A stretch of 10,641 nt of DNA from Deltaproteobacteria bacterium (GCA_019314155.1 JAFCZV010000127.1:1-10641); one strand, 5' to 3'. Positions 1-7,702 are shown, counted from the stretch's first letter. Made by a program: numbers and translations. Notes: generated from the letters alone by a model not told the origin.

Positions 1-293
1 AGCCAGCCATCCTTATTCCGTTGCCAACCGGCCGCCGCCAGAAGCTTTAAAGCACCCTTGGGATCATAGGGAAGCGGATTGATATTGTGGTTATAATAAT
101 CGGTCTGTTTGACAAAAGGGCCCGTGATTTGTTCTCCCTGACCATAAAGCACGTATTTGATGATCTTGTCTACATCAATGGCCATTCCCAATGCCCTTCG
201 TACACGGGGATCATCAAAGGGTTTTCGTCTCATGTTGTAACCGATATATGTATAGCCGAAAGCGGTGCCGGAAAAGCTTTGAAATTTAGGAAA
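1..293 (-). pseudogene. Out-of-frame C-terminal part of a family 5 solute-binding protein, cut by the window edge
   Basis: Read leftward from about 293, a frame different from the upstream 230-1477 frame gives FPKFQSFSGTAFGYTYIGYN, then residues including KPFDDPRVRRALGMAID, VLYGQGEQITGPF and YDPKGALKLLAAAGW. These are hallmark segments of the second lobe of DppA/OppA-type (SBP family 5) periplasmic binding proteins: the GYN segment, the RxALxxAID helix and the YDPxxAxxLLxxAGW helix. The frame stays open to base 1, so the gene continues outside the window. It has no start signal of its own and is best read as the continuation of the 230-1477 gene after a frameshifting deletion. A programmed frameshift is unlikely because residues are also missing at the junction. 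An assembly error is possible. Confidence 0.75.
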
Positions 294-1477
294 AGATCGG
301 GAATAATCCGAAAGACATAACGTTGATAATTTGGCGGTCCTTTCCAGTAGTCGTCAAAACGATCCAGGGTAATGTACTGGTCCGACTTCCACTCACGGAA
401 TTTGAAAGGCCCGCATCCGATGGGGCGCCGGTTGAAGGTGCTCTGGCGCATGGAAAAAGTTTTCGGGTCTTTTCCCAGACGCAAGGCTTCTTTTTCAAGT
501 GCTTTTGAATTCAGCAGGTGTTCGGGGAGGATTCCCATGCCCCAGGTTCCAATGGCAGGAGAATAGAGCCGCTTGTATACGATTTTAACGGTCAGCGGGT
601 CAACAACTTGAACCGTTTTGACCGGCTCGTAATCTGAAATGCGAGGCGAAAGGTTTTTGGGATTCATGATAGCTTCATACGTAAATTTGACATCATCGGC
701 TTCGACCATATGGCCGTCATGAAACTTTACCCCGGGCCGCAGGTGAAACAGCAGGATCGGATTGTGTTCAGTGGCCGGCAACAGTTCCTCGGCGTATGCC
801 GCAAAGTTTTCTTTGCCGTGCTGAGATGGCGAACTCAAGTAGTCTTTGTTGTGAAAGGACTCAAAGTAATCTTTGCCCAGAAGGTGTGACAGATTTTGAA
901 AAAGATCCTGGTCGACGCTGTTGAGAAGCAGTTTAATTCTAGCAGGTGCTGCAACACGGATTTCTATGGTTTTTTTTGTGTCTGTATTCGGATCTTTGAA
1001 CGGTCGGGTCACCGAAAAGGTTTTGGGCGGGAGCACGGAAATTTCAGTGATGCGTTTTAGAGAATCTTTAAGCTCCGGATCTGTTGCATGATTTTTTTTT
1101 TGCTCGTCTCTGACAAAGCTCGCAATGGTTTGAGGGTCTGCTTTGCCCAGACCGGGTATGGATGCTGATGGGTTGACATAAAAAAAAGCTTCTTCAAAAA
1201 CCTCCCAGGATTTGGCCAGTCGTCCTCTAAAACGCAATTGCTCATCCCGGTCAATAAGACCCTCAAACACAAGGTCCTGGATGTTGCTACTGGCAGAATC
1301 CGCTGTAAGAATGGGATTGAGGAGGCTGGCATCACCGATGGATCCGGCAATGTATTCAGTAAGACGCGCAGGATTGCCCCTTGTTTGCTGTTCGTAGGTC
1401 GGCACCCAGAAATACGACTGCAACAAGACCATAATGAGAAGTATGGGTGCGAAAATGAGGACGCGTCTAATGGTCAT
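230..1477 (-). CDS. Extracellular solute-binding protein, family 5 (peptide/nickel ABC transporter type), frameshifted near its end
   Basis: The frame encodes 415 residues. An N-terminal signal or anchor sequence (MTIRRVLIFAPILLIMVLLQ, residues 1-20) suggests export. Family 5 features follow in order: a first-lobe segment with NPILTADSASSNIQDLVFEGL (about 54-74), an elongated insert (about 100-240), LRPGVKFHDGHMVEADDVKFTYEAI (246-270), and GCGPFKF and YVFRIIPD near the C-terminal end. Such proteins bind oligopeptides, nickel or other small ligands in the periplasm for an ABC permease; no permease gene is in view. After RIIPD (about 296) the frame reads an unrelated tail and stops at 230, while the expected second lobe continues in another frame. 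A family member of this type normally exceeds 500 residues. The ATG at 1477 sits directly before the signal sequence, but no clear Shine-Dalgarno is seen. The product is probably non-functional, or the locus is misassembled. Confidence 0.8.
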   Translation of the reverse strand: MTIRRVLIFAPILLIMVLLQSYFWVPTYEQQTRGNPARLTEYIAGSIGDASLLNPILTADSASSNIQDLVFEGLIDRDEQLRFRGRLAKSWEVFEEAFFYVNPSASIPGLGKADPQTIASFVRDEQKKNHATDPELKDSLKRITEISVLPPKTFSVTRPFKDPNTDTKKTIEIRVAAPARIKLLLNSVDQDLFQNLSHLLGKDYFESFHNKDYLSSPSQHGKENFAAYAEELLPATEHNPILLFHLRPGVKFHDGHMVEADDVKFTYEAIMNPKNLSPRISDYEPVKTVQVVDPLTVKIVYKRLYSPAIGTWGMGILPEHLLNSKALEKEALRLGKDPKTFSMRQSTFNRRPIGCGPFKFREWKSDQYITLDRFDDYWKGPPNYQRYVFRIIPDLFLNFKAFPAPLSAIHISVTT

Positions 1478-1600
1478 GATAACAGTCGTTTATTGTATGA
1501 ATTCCACGAATGGGTTGTTTGAGCTAACTAAATGTTTTTAAAGGATAATTATTGTTGAAATATAAACATAAGAGATTCAGGTTTTTGAGTCAAGTGAAAA

Positions 1601-1671
1601 GGCGTGGGCGGAAATAGAAAGAACCCGGCGCAGGGCAAGCGCATTTGAGACCCAATATAGAGAAACACGCC
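1601..1671. repeat. GC-rich intergenic block with inverted ends, possible dispersed repeat
   Basis: The 281-base gap between the binding-protein gene and the membrane-protein gene (1478-1758) holds no gene. Most of it is AT-rich, but about 1595-1680 is distinctly GC-rich. GGCGTG at 1601-1606 is matched by its reverse complement CACGCC at 1666-1671. GCGC at 1628-1631 and 1639-1642 offers a small inner hairpin. Read leftward, the outer CACGCC is followed by TTTT, as in a weak terminator for the gene ending at 1759. The composition break and inverted ends would also fit a REP- or MITE-like intergenic element. There is only one copy in the window, so repeat status is inferred. Confidence 0.3.
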
Positions 1672-1729
1672 GTCGCTTCGCTGTACCGAAATCAAACATG
1701 TTAAACCTTTTTATCAACCGTTATCCGCT

Positions 1730-1757
1730 TTGTTTAATCGTGATGAATGATAAACAA
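1730..1757 (-). other. AT-rich inverted repeat directly after a stop codon
   Basis: TTGTTTAATC (1730-1739) pairs with GATAAACAA (1749-1757) across a 9-nt loop, with one bulged base. It begins one nucleotide after the minus-strand stop codon at 1759-1761. It could stabilise the 3' end of that transcript. No U-tract follows in the minus direction, so it is not a standard intrinsic terminator. Confidence 0.3.
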
Positions 1758-1758
1758 T

Positions 1759-2844
1759 CTATTTAGAAGGCTTTGCCGGAGATTTTTTCGCCGCCTTTTT
1801 TGCCTTCAGGGCCGCAATCTGTTGATCCACTGCATCTATTTTTTGATGTATCAAATCGAGTTTAAGGTCATCGATGTCCAGTCTTTCCGCTTCGGAAAGA
1901 TATCCTTTTGCTTGATTAAGATCGGAAAGGGTAGGTTTGCTGGCTGATACATCCGCCTTGTATAGAAGAATCATCAGCTCGATGTTGTTTAAGCGGCTAA
2001 AGACAGCTTCGTTGGCGGAAGGTGTTGTGGCATACGCCCGCGCCTTGTTTAAATATGTTTTAATTCCTTTAAAATCCGGCAACCCCGGAACGGTCAAAAG
2101 GGTATCCGCCTTTTCCACATAGTAATTGAAAACAAGGGGGAAGGCTTCTGCTTTGGAATAAATATCTTTAATTGTTTCAGGCGGCTGAACACCGGGGAGC
2201 GAGATCAAACATGCCTCGCCCATGGGGGAGAATCTTCCCTGCCAGATTTCAAGCGCACCGTCTGTTGCATGAATGTAAAATTTATTATTGTTTATTATGC
2301 TGGTCCCGATAACCAGTGCGATAAGAACAGCGAAAGCGGCCGCCAGATATTTCATGGCTTTTTCCATGGGATCATCGGTTATGGTGCCGCCACTATCGGG
2401 GGGATCGTATGATACAGACACCTCAGGTTCAGCGGTTTTTTCGGCAGCGGCTTTTTCAGCAGCGGCCTTGATTTCCGCCAGATCAAATTTTTTCAGCAGC
2501 AGTTTCTTGATCCGACGGTTTTCTTCTTCTGAGCCTGAGAAAAAAGGTGGTGCCGCAAAATCCTTTGAATCGATTTTATCCGGGCTCACGGTATAGAGGG
2601 TCTCAGGTTTCCAAACATCGAACTTTTTCATCATAAGATCTTTCACGGAAACCTTCTTCTTGGTTGTTTTAGGGGCAGTTTTTTTTGTTTTGGCTGCCGG
2701 TGCCTTTTTGGCCTTCGGGAGAGCCTTGGCTTTGGGACTTGCTTTGGCCTTTGGAGCTACCTTGGCCTTTGGAGCTGCTTTAGCTTTAGCGGCCGCCTTT
2801 TTCTTGGTTTTGGAGGTCGATTTAAGCAAGCTGTTTTTTCCCAT
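1759..2844 (-). CDS. Single-pass membrane protein with histone H1-like Lys/Ala/Pro N-terminal tail, function unknown
   Basis: The product has 361 residues. Residues 8-64 are almost entirely Lys, Ala, Pro, Thr and Ser, with four hexads of the form P-K-A-K-x-x at about 25-48, resembling eukaryotic histone H1 or bacterial Hc1/AlgP tails. Residues 70-160 are mixed charge, including an Ala/Glu/Lys helix (about 122-138). A single membrane segment spans about 167-184 (LAAAFAVLIALVIGTSII). Residues 190-345 form a mostly helical domain, possibly TPR-like (AKGYLSEAERLDIDD), ending in a second Lys/Ala tail (347-361). Positive charge before the membrane segment predicts a cytoplasmic N-terminus and an exported C-terminal domain. 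The ATG has a good ribosome site, AGAGGT, seven bases upstream on the minus strand. The gene is divergent from larE with 109 bases between. I do not recognise a named family. DNA or RNA binding by the tail is inference from composition only. Confidence 0.8.
   Translation of the reverse strand: MGKNSLLKSTSKTKKKAAAKAKAAPKAKVAPKAKASPKAKALPKAKKAPAAKTKKTAPKTTKKKVSVKDLMMKKFDVWKPETLYTVSPDKIDSKDFAAPPFFSGSEEENRRIKKLLLKKFDLAEIKAAAEKAAAEKTAEPEVSVSYDPPDSGGTITDDPMEKAMKYLAAAFAVLIALVIGTSIINNNKFYIHATDGALEIWQGRFSPMGEACLISLPGVQPPETIKDIYSKAEAFPLVFNYYVEKADTLLTVPGLPDFKGIKTYLNKARAYATTPSANEAVFSRLNNIELMILLYKADVSASKPTLSDLNQAKGYLSEAERLDIDDLKLDLIHQKIDAVDQQIAALKAKKAAKKSPAKPSK
2711..2782 (-). repeat. 18-bp tandem repeat, four units, inside the Lys/Ala tail coding region
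   Basis: Units at 2711-2728, 2729-2746, 2747-2764 and 2765-2782 are each 18 bp and degenerate. The last two differ at only three positions at their ends (GCCTTTGGAGCTACCTTG and GCCTTTGGAGCTGCTTTA). Each encodes one six-residue P-K-A-K-type hexad on the minus strand. The unit length is a multiple of three, so copy-number change would keep the frame. Confidence 0.8.
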
Positions 2845-2868
2845 AAAAAAACCTCTTTGAATTTGTGG

Positions 2869-2897
2869 GTGACATTGTGTATAGTAAATAATAATTT
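2869..2897 (+). promoter_or_regulatory. Candidate sigma70-type promoter for larE
   Basis: GTGACA (2869-2874), a 17-nt spacer and TAATTT (2892-2897) lie in the AT-rich divergent region before larE. The -35 box matches TTGACA at five of six positions; the -10 box is weak. The rest of the 109-base region is AT-rich and offers other poor -10 matches, so this is only a candidate. Confidence 0.25.
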
Positions 2898-2953
2898 AAA
2901 GTAAGAAAAATGTGTATATATGAATACATAAGTTTTGTAAACAATTTTTTATC

Positions 2954-3772
2954 ATGAATAAGAACCCATTAACAATAAAAAGAGATCATCTGTTTTCGAT
3001 TTTAAAAGAATATGGTTCTTTGGTAATCGCGTATTCAGGTGGCGTTGACAGTTCTTTTCTGCTGGCCGTGGCAAATGAAGCGTTGAAAAAAAATCTGGTT
3101 GCCGTCACCGCAAGATCGCCGGTTCATCCGGAATGGGAAAGACAATCGGCAACAGCGTTCGTTCGACAACTGGGCGTTGAGCACATAATCGTACAATCGA
3201 GGGAAATGAGCCGGCTCGAATTTAGATCCAACACAAAGGATCGATGTTACTTTTGCAAGAAATATCTCTGCGAGGATTTGTTAAAAATTGCCGGCGACAG
3301 GGGGATTGATCATGTCGCCCATGGGGCGAACGTCGATGATTTTGATGACTTCCGTCCCGGGTTTACCGCCGCTAGCGAGATGGGGATAACGGCGCCGCTG
3401 GTGGATGCAGGACTCACCAAGAACGATATTCGCCGGCTTTCAAAACAGATGAATCTAAACACCTGGAACAAGCCGTCAATGGCATGCCTTGCCACAAGAA
3501 TTCCATACGGAATCCCCATAACCCTAAAAGACCTTAAAATGGTGGAACAGGGTGAACAGGTTTTATGGGGCTACGGTTTTACGGGCTGTCGCGTTCGAAA
3601 GCATGGGAACGTCGCTCGGATAGAAGTCGATACCGGAGATGTCCAAAGATTCCTCGACCAGGAAATGCGATCCGCCATTGTAGAAAAATTGAGGAAAATC
3701 GGTTTCTTGCATGTGGCTGTGGATCTGGAAGGGTATCGCCAGGGGAGCATGAATCGGGATTTGTCGATCTGA
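2954..3772 (+). CDS. larE: ATP-dependent sacrificial sulfur transferase LarE (PP-loop family)
   Basis: This 272-residue protein has the usual LarE length. LarE adenylylates and then sulfurates the carboxylates of the nicotinate-derived precursor of the nickel-pincer cofactor of lactate racemase and related enzymes. The PP-loop ATP motif SGGVDS is at residues 28-33, followed by a second LarE-typical region RCYFCK (97-102). KPSMACLATRIPYG (173-186) contains Cys178, in the place of the conserved cysteine known as Cys176 in Lactobacillus plantarum LarE. Cys98, Cys101 and Cys178 together suggest the cluster type, in which three cysteines hold a [4Fe-4S] cluster carrying the transferred sulfur, as described for Thermotoga maritima and Methanococcus maripaludis. 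No larA, larB or larC is in the window. The ATG lacks a strong ribosome site, but no better start precedes the ATP motif. The gene is convergent with pyrG, with 47 bases between and no clear terminator. Confidence 0.9.
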   Translation: MNKNPLTIKRDHLFSILKEYGSLVIAYSGGVDSSFLLAVANEALKKNLVAVTARSPVHPEWERQSATAFVRQLGVEHIIVQSREMSRLEFRSNTKDRCYFCKKYLCEDLLKIAGDRGIDHVAHGANVDDFDDFRPGFTAASEMGITAPLVDAGLTKNDIRRLSKQMNLNTWNKPSMACLATRIPYGIPITLKDLKMVEQGEQVLWGYGFTGCRVRKHGNVARIEVDTGDVQRFLDQEMRSAIVEKLRKIGFLHVAVDLEGYRQGSMNRDLSI

Positions 3773-3819
3773 CGGGTGGACCAGACCGGGCCAAGACTTC
3801 ATGCCCCATAACGATCCAA

Positions 3820-5466
3820 TCAAGAGCGGATGTTTGAATATGCCAGCGATGCCCGGATAAACCCGCTGAACAGGGGATGGGGGTCCATGGGCCGTGATTT
3901 GAACTCCGGATGGAACTGACATCCTAGAAACCAGGGATGGTCTTTGAGCTCAACCATTTCAACCAGCTCGCCATCCGGTGACGTTCCGCTGACAACCAGC
4001 CCGCCGGCCTCGAGTCTCTCCATATACGCATTGTTGAACTCATATCTGTGGCGGTGACGTTCTGAAATGTTTAAAACGCCGTATGCATTATAGGCGAACG
4101 TACCTTCTTTAATGTTGCAGGGGTAAGCACCCAGGCGCATAGTTCCCCCCTTGTCTGAAGTGATATCTCGTCTCTGAACGGTCCCGGTTTTATCGTCATA
4201 CCATTCCGTCATCAGATATATCACCGGATACGGTGTGTTTTTATCAAACTCCTGGCTATGGGCGCCGTTCATACCCGCGACGTTGCGTGCGAATTCGATG
4301 ACGGCAATCTGCATTCCGAGGCAAATACCAAAATAGGGAATCTTTTCTTCCCTGGCATATTTTGCGGCGCAAATCTTACCTTCAGTACCGCGGGACCCAA
4401 AGCCGCCGGGGACCAGTATGCCGTCGGCGTCCTCGAGCATCTGTTTGCAATTGTTTTTCTCGATCTTTTCTGAATCGACAAACTTGAGGTTTACCCGACA
4501 ATCATTGGGGATCCCGCCGTGACGGAGCGCTTCATTCAAGCTTTTGTAGGATTCAGTCAAGTCGACATATTTGCCTACAATTGCAATGGTCACTGAAGAT
4601 TTAGGCTCTTTGAGCCGCCTGACAATTTCCTCCCAGTTATCGAGCTGGGGCGCTCGTGTCCAGATGTTTAGCTTTTCCACAATTTTTTCGTCCAGGCGTT
4701 CCTTGAGGAACACCAGTGGAACTTCATAAATACATTCCACGTCTTTGGCGGTAATCACCTCATCTACAGTGACATTGCAAAATAGGGCTATTTTTGCTTT
4801 GATTTCTTTGGCCAGGTATTTTTTGGTGCGACAGAGGAGAATATCCGGCTGAATACCGATACTGCGGAGCTCCTTTACGCTGTGCTGGGTCGGTTTTGTC
4901 TTAACTTCTCCTGCTGTGTCGATATATGGAACAAGGGTAAGATGGATATATATGGCATTTTCCTTGCCGACATCCGTCCTGAATTGCCGGATGGCTTCCA
5001 GAAAAGGAAGGCTTTCTATATCTCCGACAGTTCCGCCGATTTCAACGATGACGACATCGACTGAACCCGCCACAAGTTTGATACTTCTTTTAATTTCATC
5101 GGTAATATGGGGAATCACCTGAACCGTACCGCCCAGATAGTCTCCCCGCCGCTCCTTGGTGATGACCGAATGGTATATTTTCCCGGTGGTAAAGTTGTTG
5201 TCACGGCCCAATCTGGCGTGGGTAAATCTTTCATAGTGCCCAAGATCCAGATCGGTTTCTGCGCCGTCATCCGTTACATAGACCTCTCCATGCTGGAAAG
5301 GGTTCATGGTTCCAGGATCCACATTGATGTAAGGATCGAGTTTTTGCAAGGTTACGGTAAGCCCGCGGCTTTCAAGCAGTGCTCCGATAGCCGCGGAAGC
5401 AAGTCCTTTGCCCAGAGATGAAAGTACGCCGCCTGTCACAAATATATATTTTGTTTTATGGTCCAT
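3820..5466 (-). CDS. pyrG: CTP synthase (glutamine-hydrolysing)
   Basis: The 548-residue protein is full length for PyrG, which converts UTP to CTP with ATP and glutamine, the last step of cytoplasmic pyrimidine nucleotide synthesis. The N-terminal synthetase domain starts with TGGVLSSLGKGLASA (about 11-25, nucleotide-binding loop), followed by KLDPYINVDPGTMNPFQHGE (42-61) and EIGGTVGDIES (142-152). The C-terminal class I glutamine amidotransferase domain starts near residue 290. It has LVPGGFGSRG (351-360), the nucleophile Cys382 in GICLGMQ, and the His519/Glu521 pair in FHPEF. All catalytic elements are intact. A short AAGG element lies about seven bases before the ATG. The gene follows the exported LolA-like gene by 32 nt and is probably the last gene of the eno operon. 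Confidence 0.97.
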   Translation of the reverse strand: MDHKTKYIFVTGGVLSSLGKGLASAAIGALLESRGLTVTLQKLDPYINVDPGTMNPFQHGEVYVTDDGAETDLDLGHYERFTHARLGRDNNFTTGKIYHSVITKERRGDYLGGTVQVIPHITDEIKRSIKLVAGSVDVVIVEIGGTVGDIESLPFLEAIRQFRTDVGKENAIYIHLTLVPYIDTAGEVKTKPTQHSVKELRSIGIQPDILLCRTKKYLAKEIKAKIALFCNVTVDEVITAKDVECIYEVPLVFLKERLDEKIVEKLNIWTRAPQLDNWEEIVRRLKEPKSSVTIAIVGKYVDLTESYKSLNEALRHGGIPNDCRVNLKFVDSEKIEKNNCKQMLEDADGILVPGGFGSRGTEGKICAAKYAREEKIPYFGICLGMQIAVIEFARNVAGMNGAHSQEFDKNTPYPVIYLMTEWYDDKTGTVQRRDITSDKGGTMRLGAYPCNIKEGTFAYNAYGVLNISERHRHRYEFNNAYMERLEAGGLVVSGTSPDGELVEMVELKDHPWFLGCQFHPEFKSRPMDPHPLFSGFIRASLAYSNIRS

Positions 5467-5498
5467 TCAGTGCCTTAGTTTCGGATTTGGGATTCAGA

Positions 5499-6368
5499 TT
5501 ATTGTTTGTATATTTTCTTGAAATCCTCAATGGTTTTTTGAATTTCGTTTGTCGATTCTTTCTTGTCTTGACCCACTGATGCCGTGGGTTCCGCCTGGGG
5601 ATAGCGTGATTTAAGGTGCTCGATGTCAAAAAGGTTTTTTGGAAAAGACGGGTTCACCTTGATGTTTTCCACATGGATTTCCCGGACCAAATTCCCATCG
5701 GCGATAAACTCGATACGCATTGGATACCAGGTCTTTTCCAACTTGTGCCACTGTAAATATCGAACTTCCAGGCGCTGCTGTGTTTGGCTCGTAATTATCC
5801 AGCGAAGCGGTCTGAAGGTATTTTTGTCCAACCATACTTGAGGAACCGTTTCATCCGGATATTGGGCACCCAGAACATATGCCGGTTTGCCTTGAAAGCG
5901 CCCTATACTTGAAACCTTTGTGTCCACACCCAGATGGGTCAACCTCTCTTGAAGCATCTCCCGGGATCTGAAAAGGAGGAGATCTTTGTAGTGATCATAG
6001 CGGCTTTCGGCTTCATCCGAAGTCTTTCCGTCAATGACCGTCAAGGCCCTGCCCCTTGATAAAACGTGAATTCGTTGAATATTTTCTGATAAAATATCCG
6101 AACGAAACGTATTCGGAAAAATATACTTTAAAGTTTCGCTGAGATCAATCGTGTTTTTGTTCGGGTTGTCATTGAGCAGCACCAGTTTTTGAGTCACCAA
6201 AAGACGTTTGCCTTTGCCGAGATTTTGAGTCATTAATTCAAGGATGTAAGGTCCTGGCAAGACATAGGCGCGTGCCGGGGCATGGCAATATATCAAAAGA
6301 GCAAGGCCGAAGAAAATGATCAACGATTTTCTCAGGTGTTGATGTTGAAGAAACCTAAAGTATTTCAT
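5499..6368 (-). CDS. Exported protein, possibly LolA-like fold, between eno and pyrG
   Basis: The preferred ATG at 6368 gives 289 residues. It starts with a clean signal peptide: basic residues R13-K14, a hydrophobic core at about 16-28, and APARA before a likely cleavage at residue 34/35. An upstream TTG (6404) or ATG (6386) would only add residues before the signal. The mature part is rich in alternating beta-strand patterns, and residues 177-250 (PQVWLDKNTFRPLRWII, TWYPMRIEFIADG, NIKVNPSFPKNLFDI) resemble LolA/outer-membrane-lipoprotein-carrier-like proteins, which bind lipid or lipoprotein in the periplasm. That assignment rests on pattern only. The C-terminal 40 residues are charged and probably flexible or helical. 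The start overlaps the end of eno by 14 nt, suggesting translational coupling. No lipobox is evident. Confidence 0.75.
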   Translation of the reverse strand: MKYFRFLQHQHLRKSLIIFFGLALLIYCHAPARAYVLPGPYILELMTQNLGKGKRLLVTQKLVLLNDNPNKNTIDLSETLKYIFPNTFRSDILSENIQRIHVLSRGRALTVIDGKTSDEAESRYDHYKDLLLFRSREMLQERLTHLGVDTKVSSIGRFQGKPAYVLGAQYPDETVPQVWLDKNTFRPLRWIITSQTQQRLEVRYLQWHKLEKTWYPMRIEFIADGNLVREIHVENIKVNPSFPKNLFDIEHLKSRYPQAEPTASVGQDKKESTNEIQKTIEDFKKIYKQ

Positions 6369-7623
6369 CTGCAAACGTGGCCCCATCCCCGAGTTCTTCT
6401 TCAATCCTCATGAGCTGGTTATATTTGGAGATACGGTCACTGCGGGACATGGAACCGGTCTTTATCTGTCCGCCGTTGACACCCACGACAAAATCTGAGA
6501 TAAAATCGTCTTCAGTTTCACCCGATCTATGAGATATCACTGTGGTGTACCCGGCATTTTTTGCCATCTCAATGGTATCGAGGGTTTCGGTAACTGTTCC
6601 GATCTGATTCAGCTTTATCAAGATGGAGTTGCCGATGCCTTTTTCAATCCCTTTTTTAAAGATCTTGGGATTGGTCACAAAAATATCATCGCCCACAATC
6701 TGGATGGATCCTTCCAGCCTGTCGGTCATCAGTGCCCAGCCTTTCCAATCCTGTTCCGCAAGCCCGTCTTCAATACTAAGGATTGGATAGTTATCAATGA
6801 GATGCCCATAATAATCGATAAGCTTTTCGGCGGTCAGTTTTTTATTTTCTGAATGAAGGATATACTTTCCTTTTTTGTAGAACTCGCTGGCAGCGCAATC
6901 CAAAGCAAGCCCGATATCGATTCCCGGCTTGTATCCGGCGGATTCAATCGCGTCGATGATGAGTCGGATGGCTTCTTCATGAGATTTAAAGTCGGGTGCA
7001 AATCCGCCCTCATCACCCACGGCGGTGCTAAGACCTTTGTCTTTGAGTATCTTTTTCAGGCAGTGAAAGGTTTCTGCTCCTATCTGAACGGCCTGGGCCA
7101 TGGATTTGGCGCCCACGGGCACGATCATAAATTCCTGTATATCCAGATTGTTAGCGGCATGGGTGCCGCCGTTGATAATATTCATCATGGGAAGGGGAAG
7201 GCATCTGGCGTTGATGCCGCCCAGATATTTGTAAAGCGGTAATCCATAGGCCTGTGCAGCAGCTCTGGCAGCTGCCATGGATACGCTAAGAATTGCATTA
7301 GCGCCCAGTTTTGACTTGTTGGATGTGCCGTCCAGTTTGATCATGGCGTTGTCCAATGTCACTTGATCCGCGGCATCCATTCCAAAAACGGCCGGTGCAA
7401 TCTTATTGGTTACGTTTTTTACAGCCGTGACAACGCCTTTGCCGCCAAACCGCTTTGATCGCTTGTCGCGAAGCTCCAAGGCTTCGCGTTTTCCTGTGGA
7501 AGCGCCGGATGGGACTGCCGCACGGCCAACGGCACCGCAGGAAACATGGACGTCGGCTTCAACGGTAGGATTGCCTCTTGAATCGAGTATTTCCCTTGCT
7601 TTGACATCAATTATTTCTGTCAT
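6355..7623 (-). CDS. eno: Enolase (phosphopyruvate hydratase)
   Basis: The 422-residue protein matches the usual enolase length. It interconverts 2-phosphoglycerate and phosphoenolpyruvate in glycolysis and gluconeogenesis; enolases are also known partners of RNase E degradosomes in some bacteria, which cannot be judged here. Visible features are the N-terminal AREILDSRGNPTVEADV (9-25), the mobile GAST loop (40-43), GGTHA (152-156), catalytic Glu205 in GDEGG, Mg ligands Asp242, Glu285 and Asp312, catalytic Lys337 in KLNQIGT, and SHRSGETEDDF (364-374). All key residues are present. The ATG has a strong ribosome site, CAGGAGAG, at 7628-7635, and a near-consensus promoter lies about 80-110 bases upstream. 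It is the first gene of a probable three-gene operon with the exported LolA-like protein and pyrG. Confidence 0.98.
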   Translation of the reverse strand: MTEIIDVKAREILDSRGNPTVEADVHVSCGAVGRAAVPSGASTGKREALELRDKRSKRFGGKGVVTAVKNVTNKIAPAVFGMDAADQVTLDNAMIKLDGTSNKSKLGANAILSVSMAAARAAAQAYGLPLYKYLGGINARCLPLPMMNIINGGTHAANNLDIQEFMIVPVGAKSMAQAVQIGAETFHCLKKILKDKGLSTAVGDEGGFAPDFKSHEEAIRLIIDAIESAGYKPGIDIGLALDCAASEFYKKGKYILHSENKKLTAEKLIDYYGHLIDNYPILSIEDGLAEQDWKGWALMTDRLEGSIQIVGDDIFVTNPKIFKKGIEKGIGNSILIKLNQIGTVTETLDTIEMAKNAGYTTVISHRSGETEDDFISDFVVGVNGGQIKTGSMSRSDRISKYNQLMRIEEELGDGATFADEIL

Positions 7624-7665
7624 GTTTCTCTCCTGTAAAAAATGTTGAATGTAAAATTTAGCTAT

Positions 7666-7688
7666 TCAAACCCATTTTTCCGGGTTGA
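7666..7688 (-). other. Small hairpin in the eno leader
   Basis: TCAAACCC (7666-7673) and GGGTTGA (7682-7688) form a seven-pair stem with one bulged base and an 8-nt loop. It sits between the predicted eno transcription start and its ribosome site, so it would lie in the 5' leader of the mRNA. It has no U-tract. A function is not evident. Confidence 0.3.
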
Positions 7689-7702
7689 CAATTTGAAAAT
7701 AA

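Noticed and set aside
3773..3819. Bidirectional terminator between larE and pyrG
   Set aside because: No stem of useful length with a U-tract is visible in either direction.
3563..3922. 119-codon minus-strand frame across the larE/pyrG junction
   Set aside because: It overlaps the conserved ends of both genes in other frames and has no recognisable features.
6369..6404. Longer start (TTG at 6404) for the exported LolA-like protein
   Set aside because: It adds twelve residues before a complete signal peptide that begins at the ATG at 6368, and it would place more basic, unneeded sequence ahead of the signal.
6853..7242. 129-codon plus-strand frame antisense to eno
   Set aside because: It lies wholly within the well-supported enolase gene and its product shows no family pattern; it is a shadow of eno.
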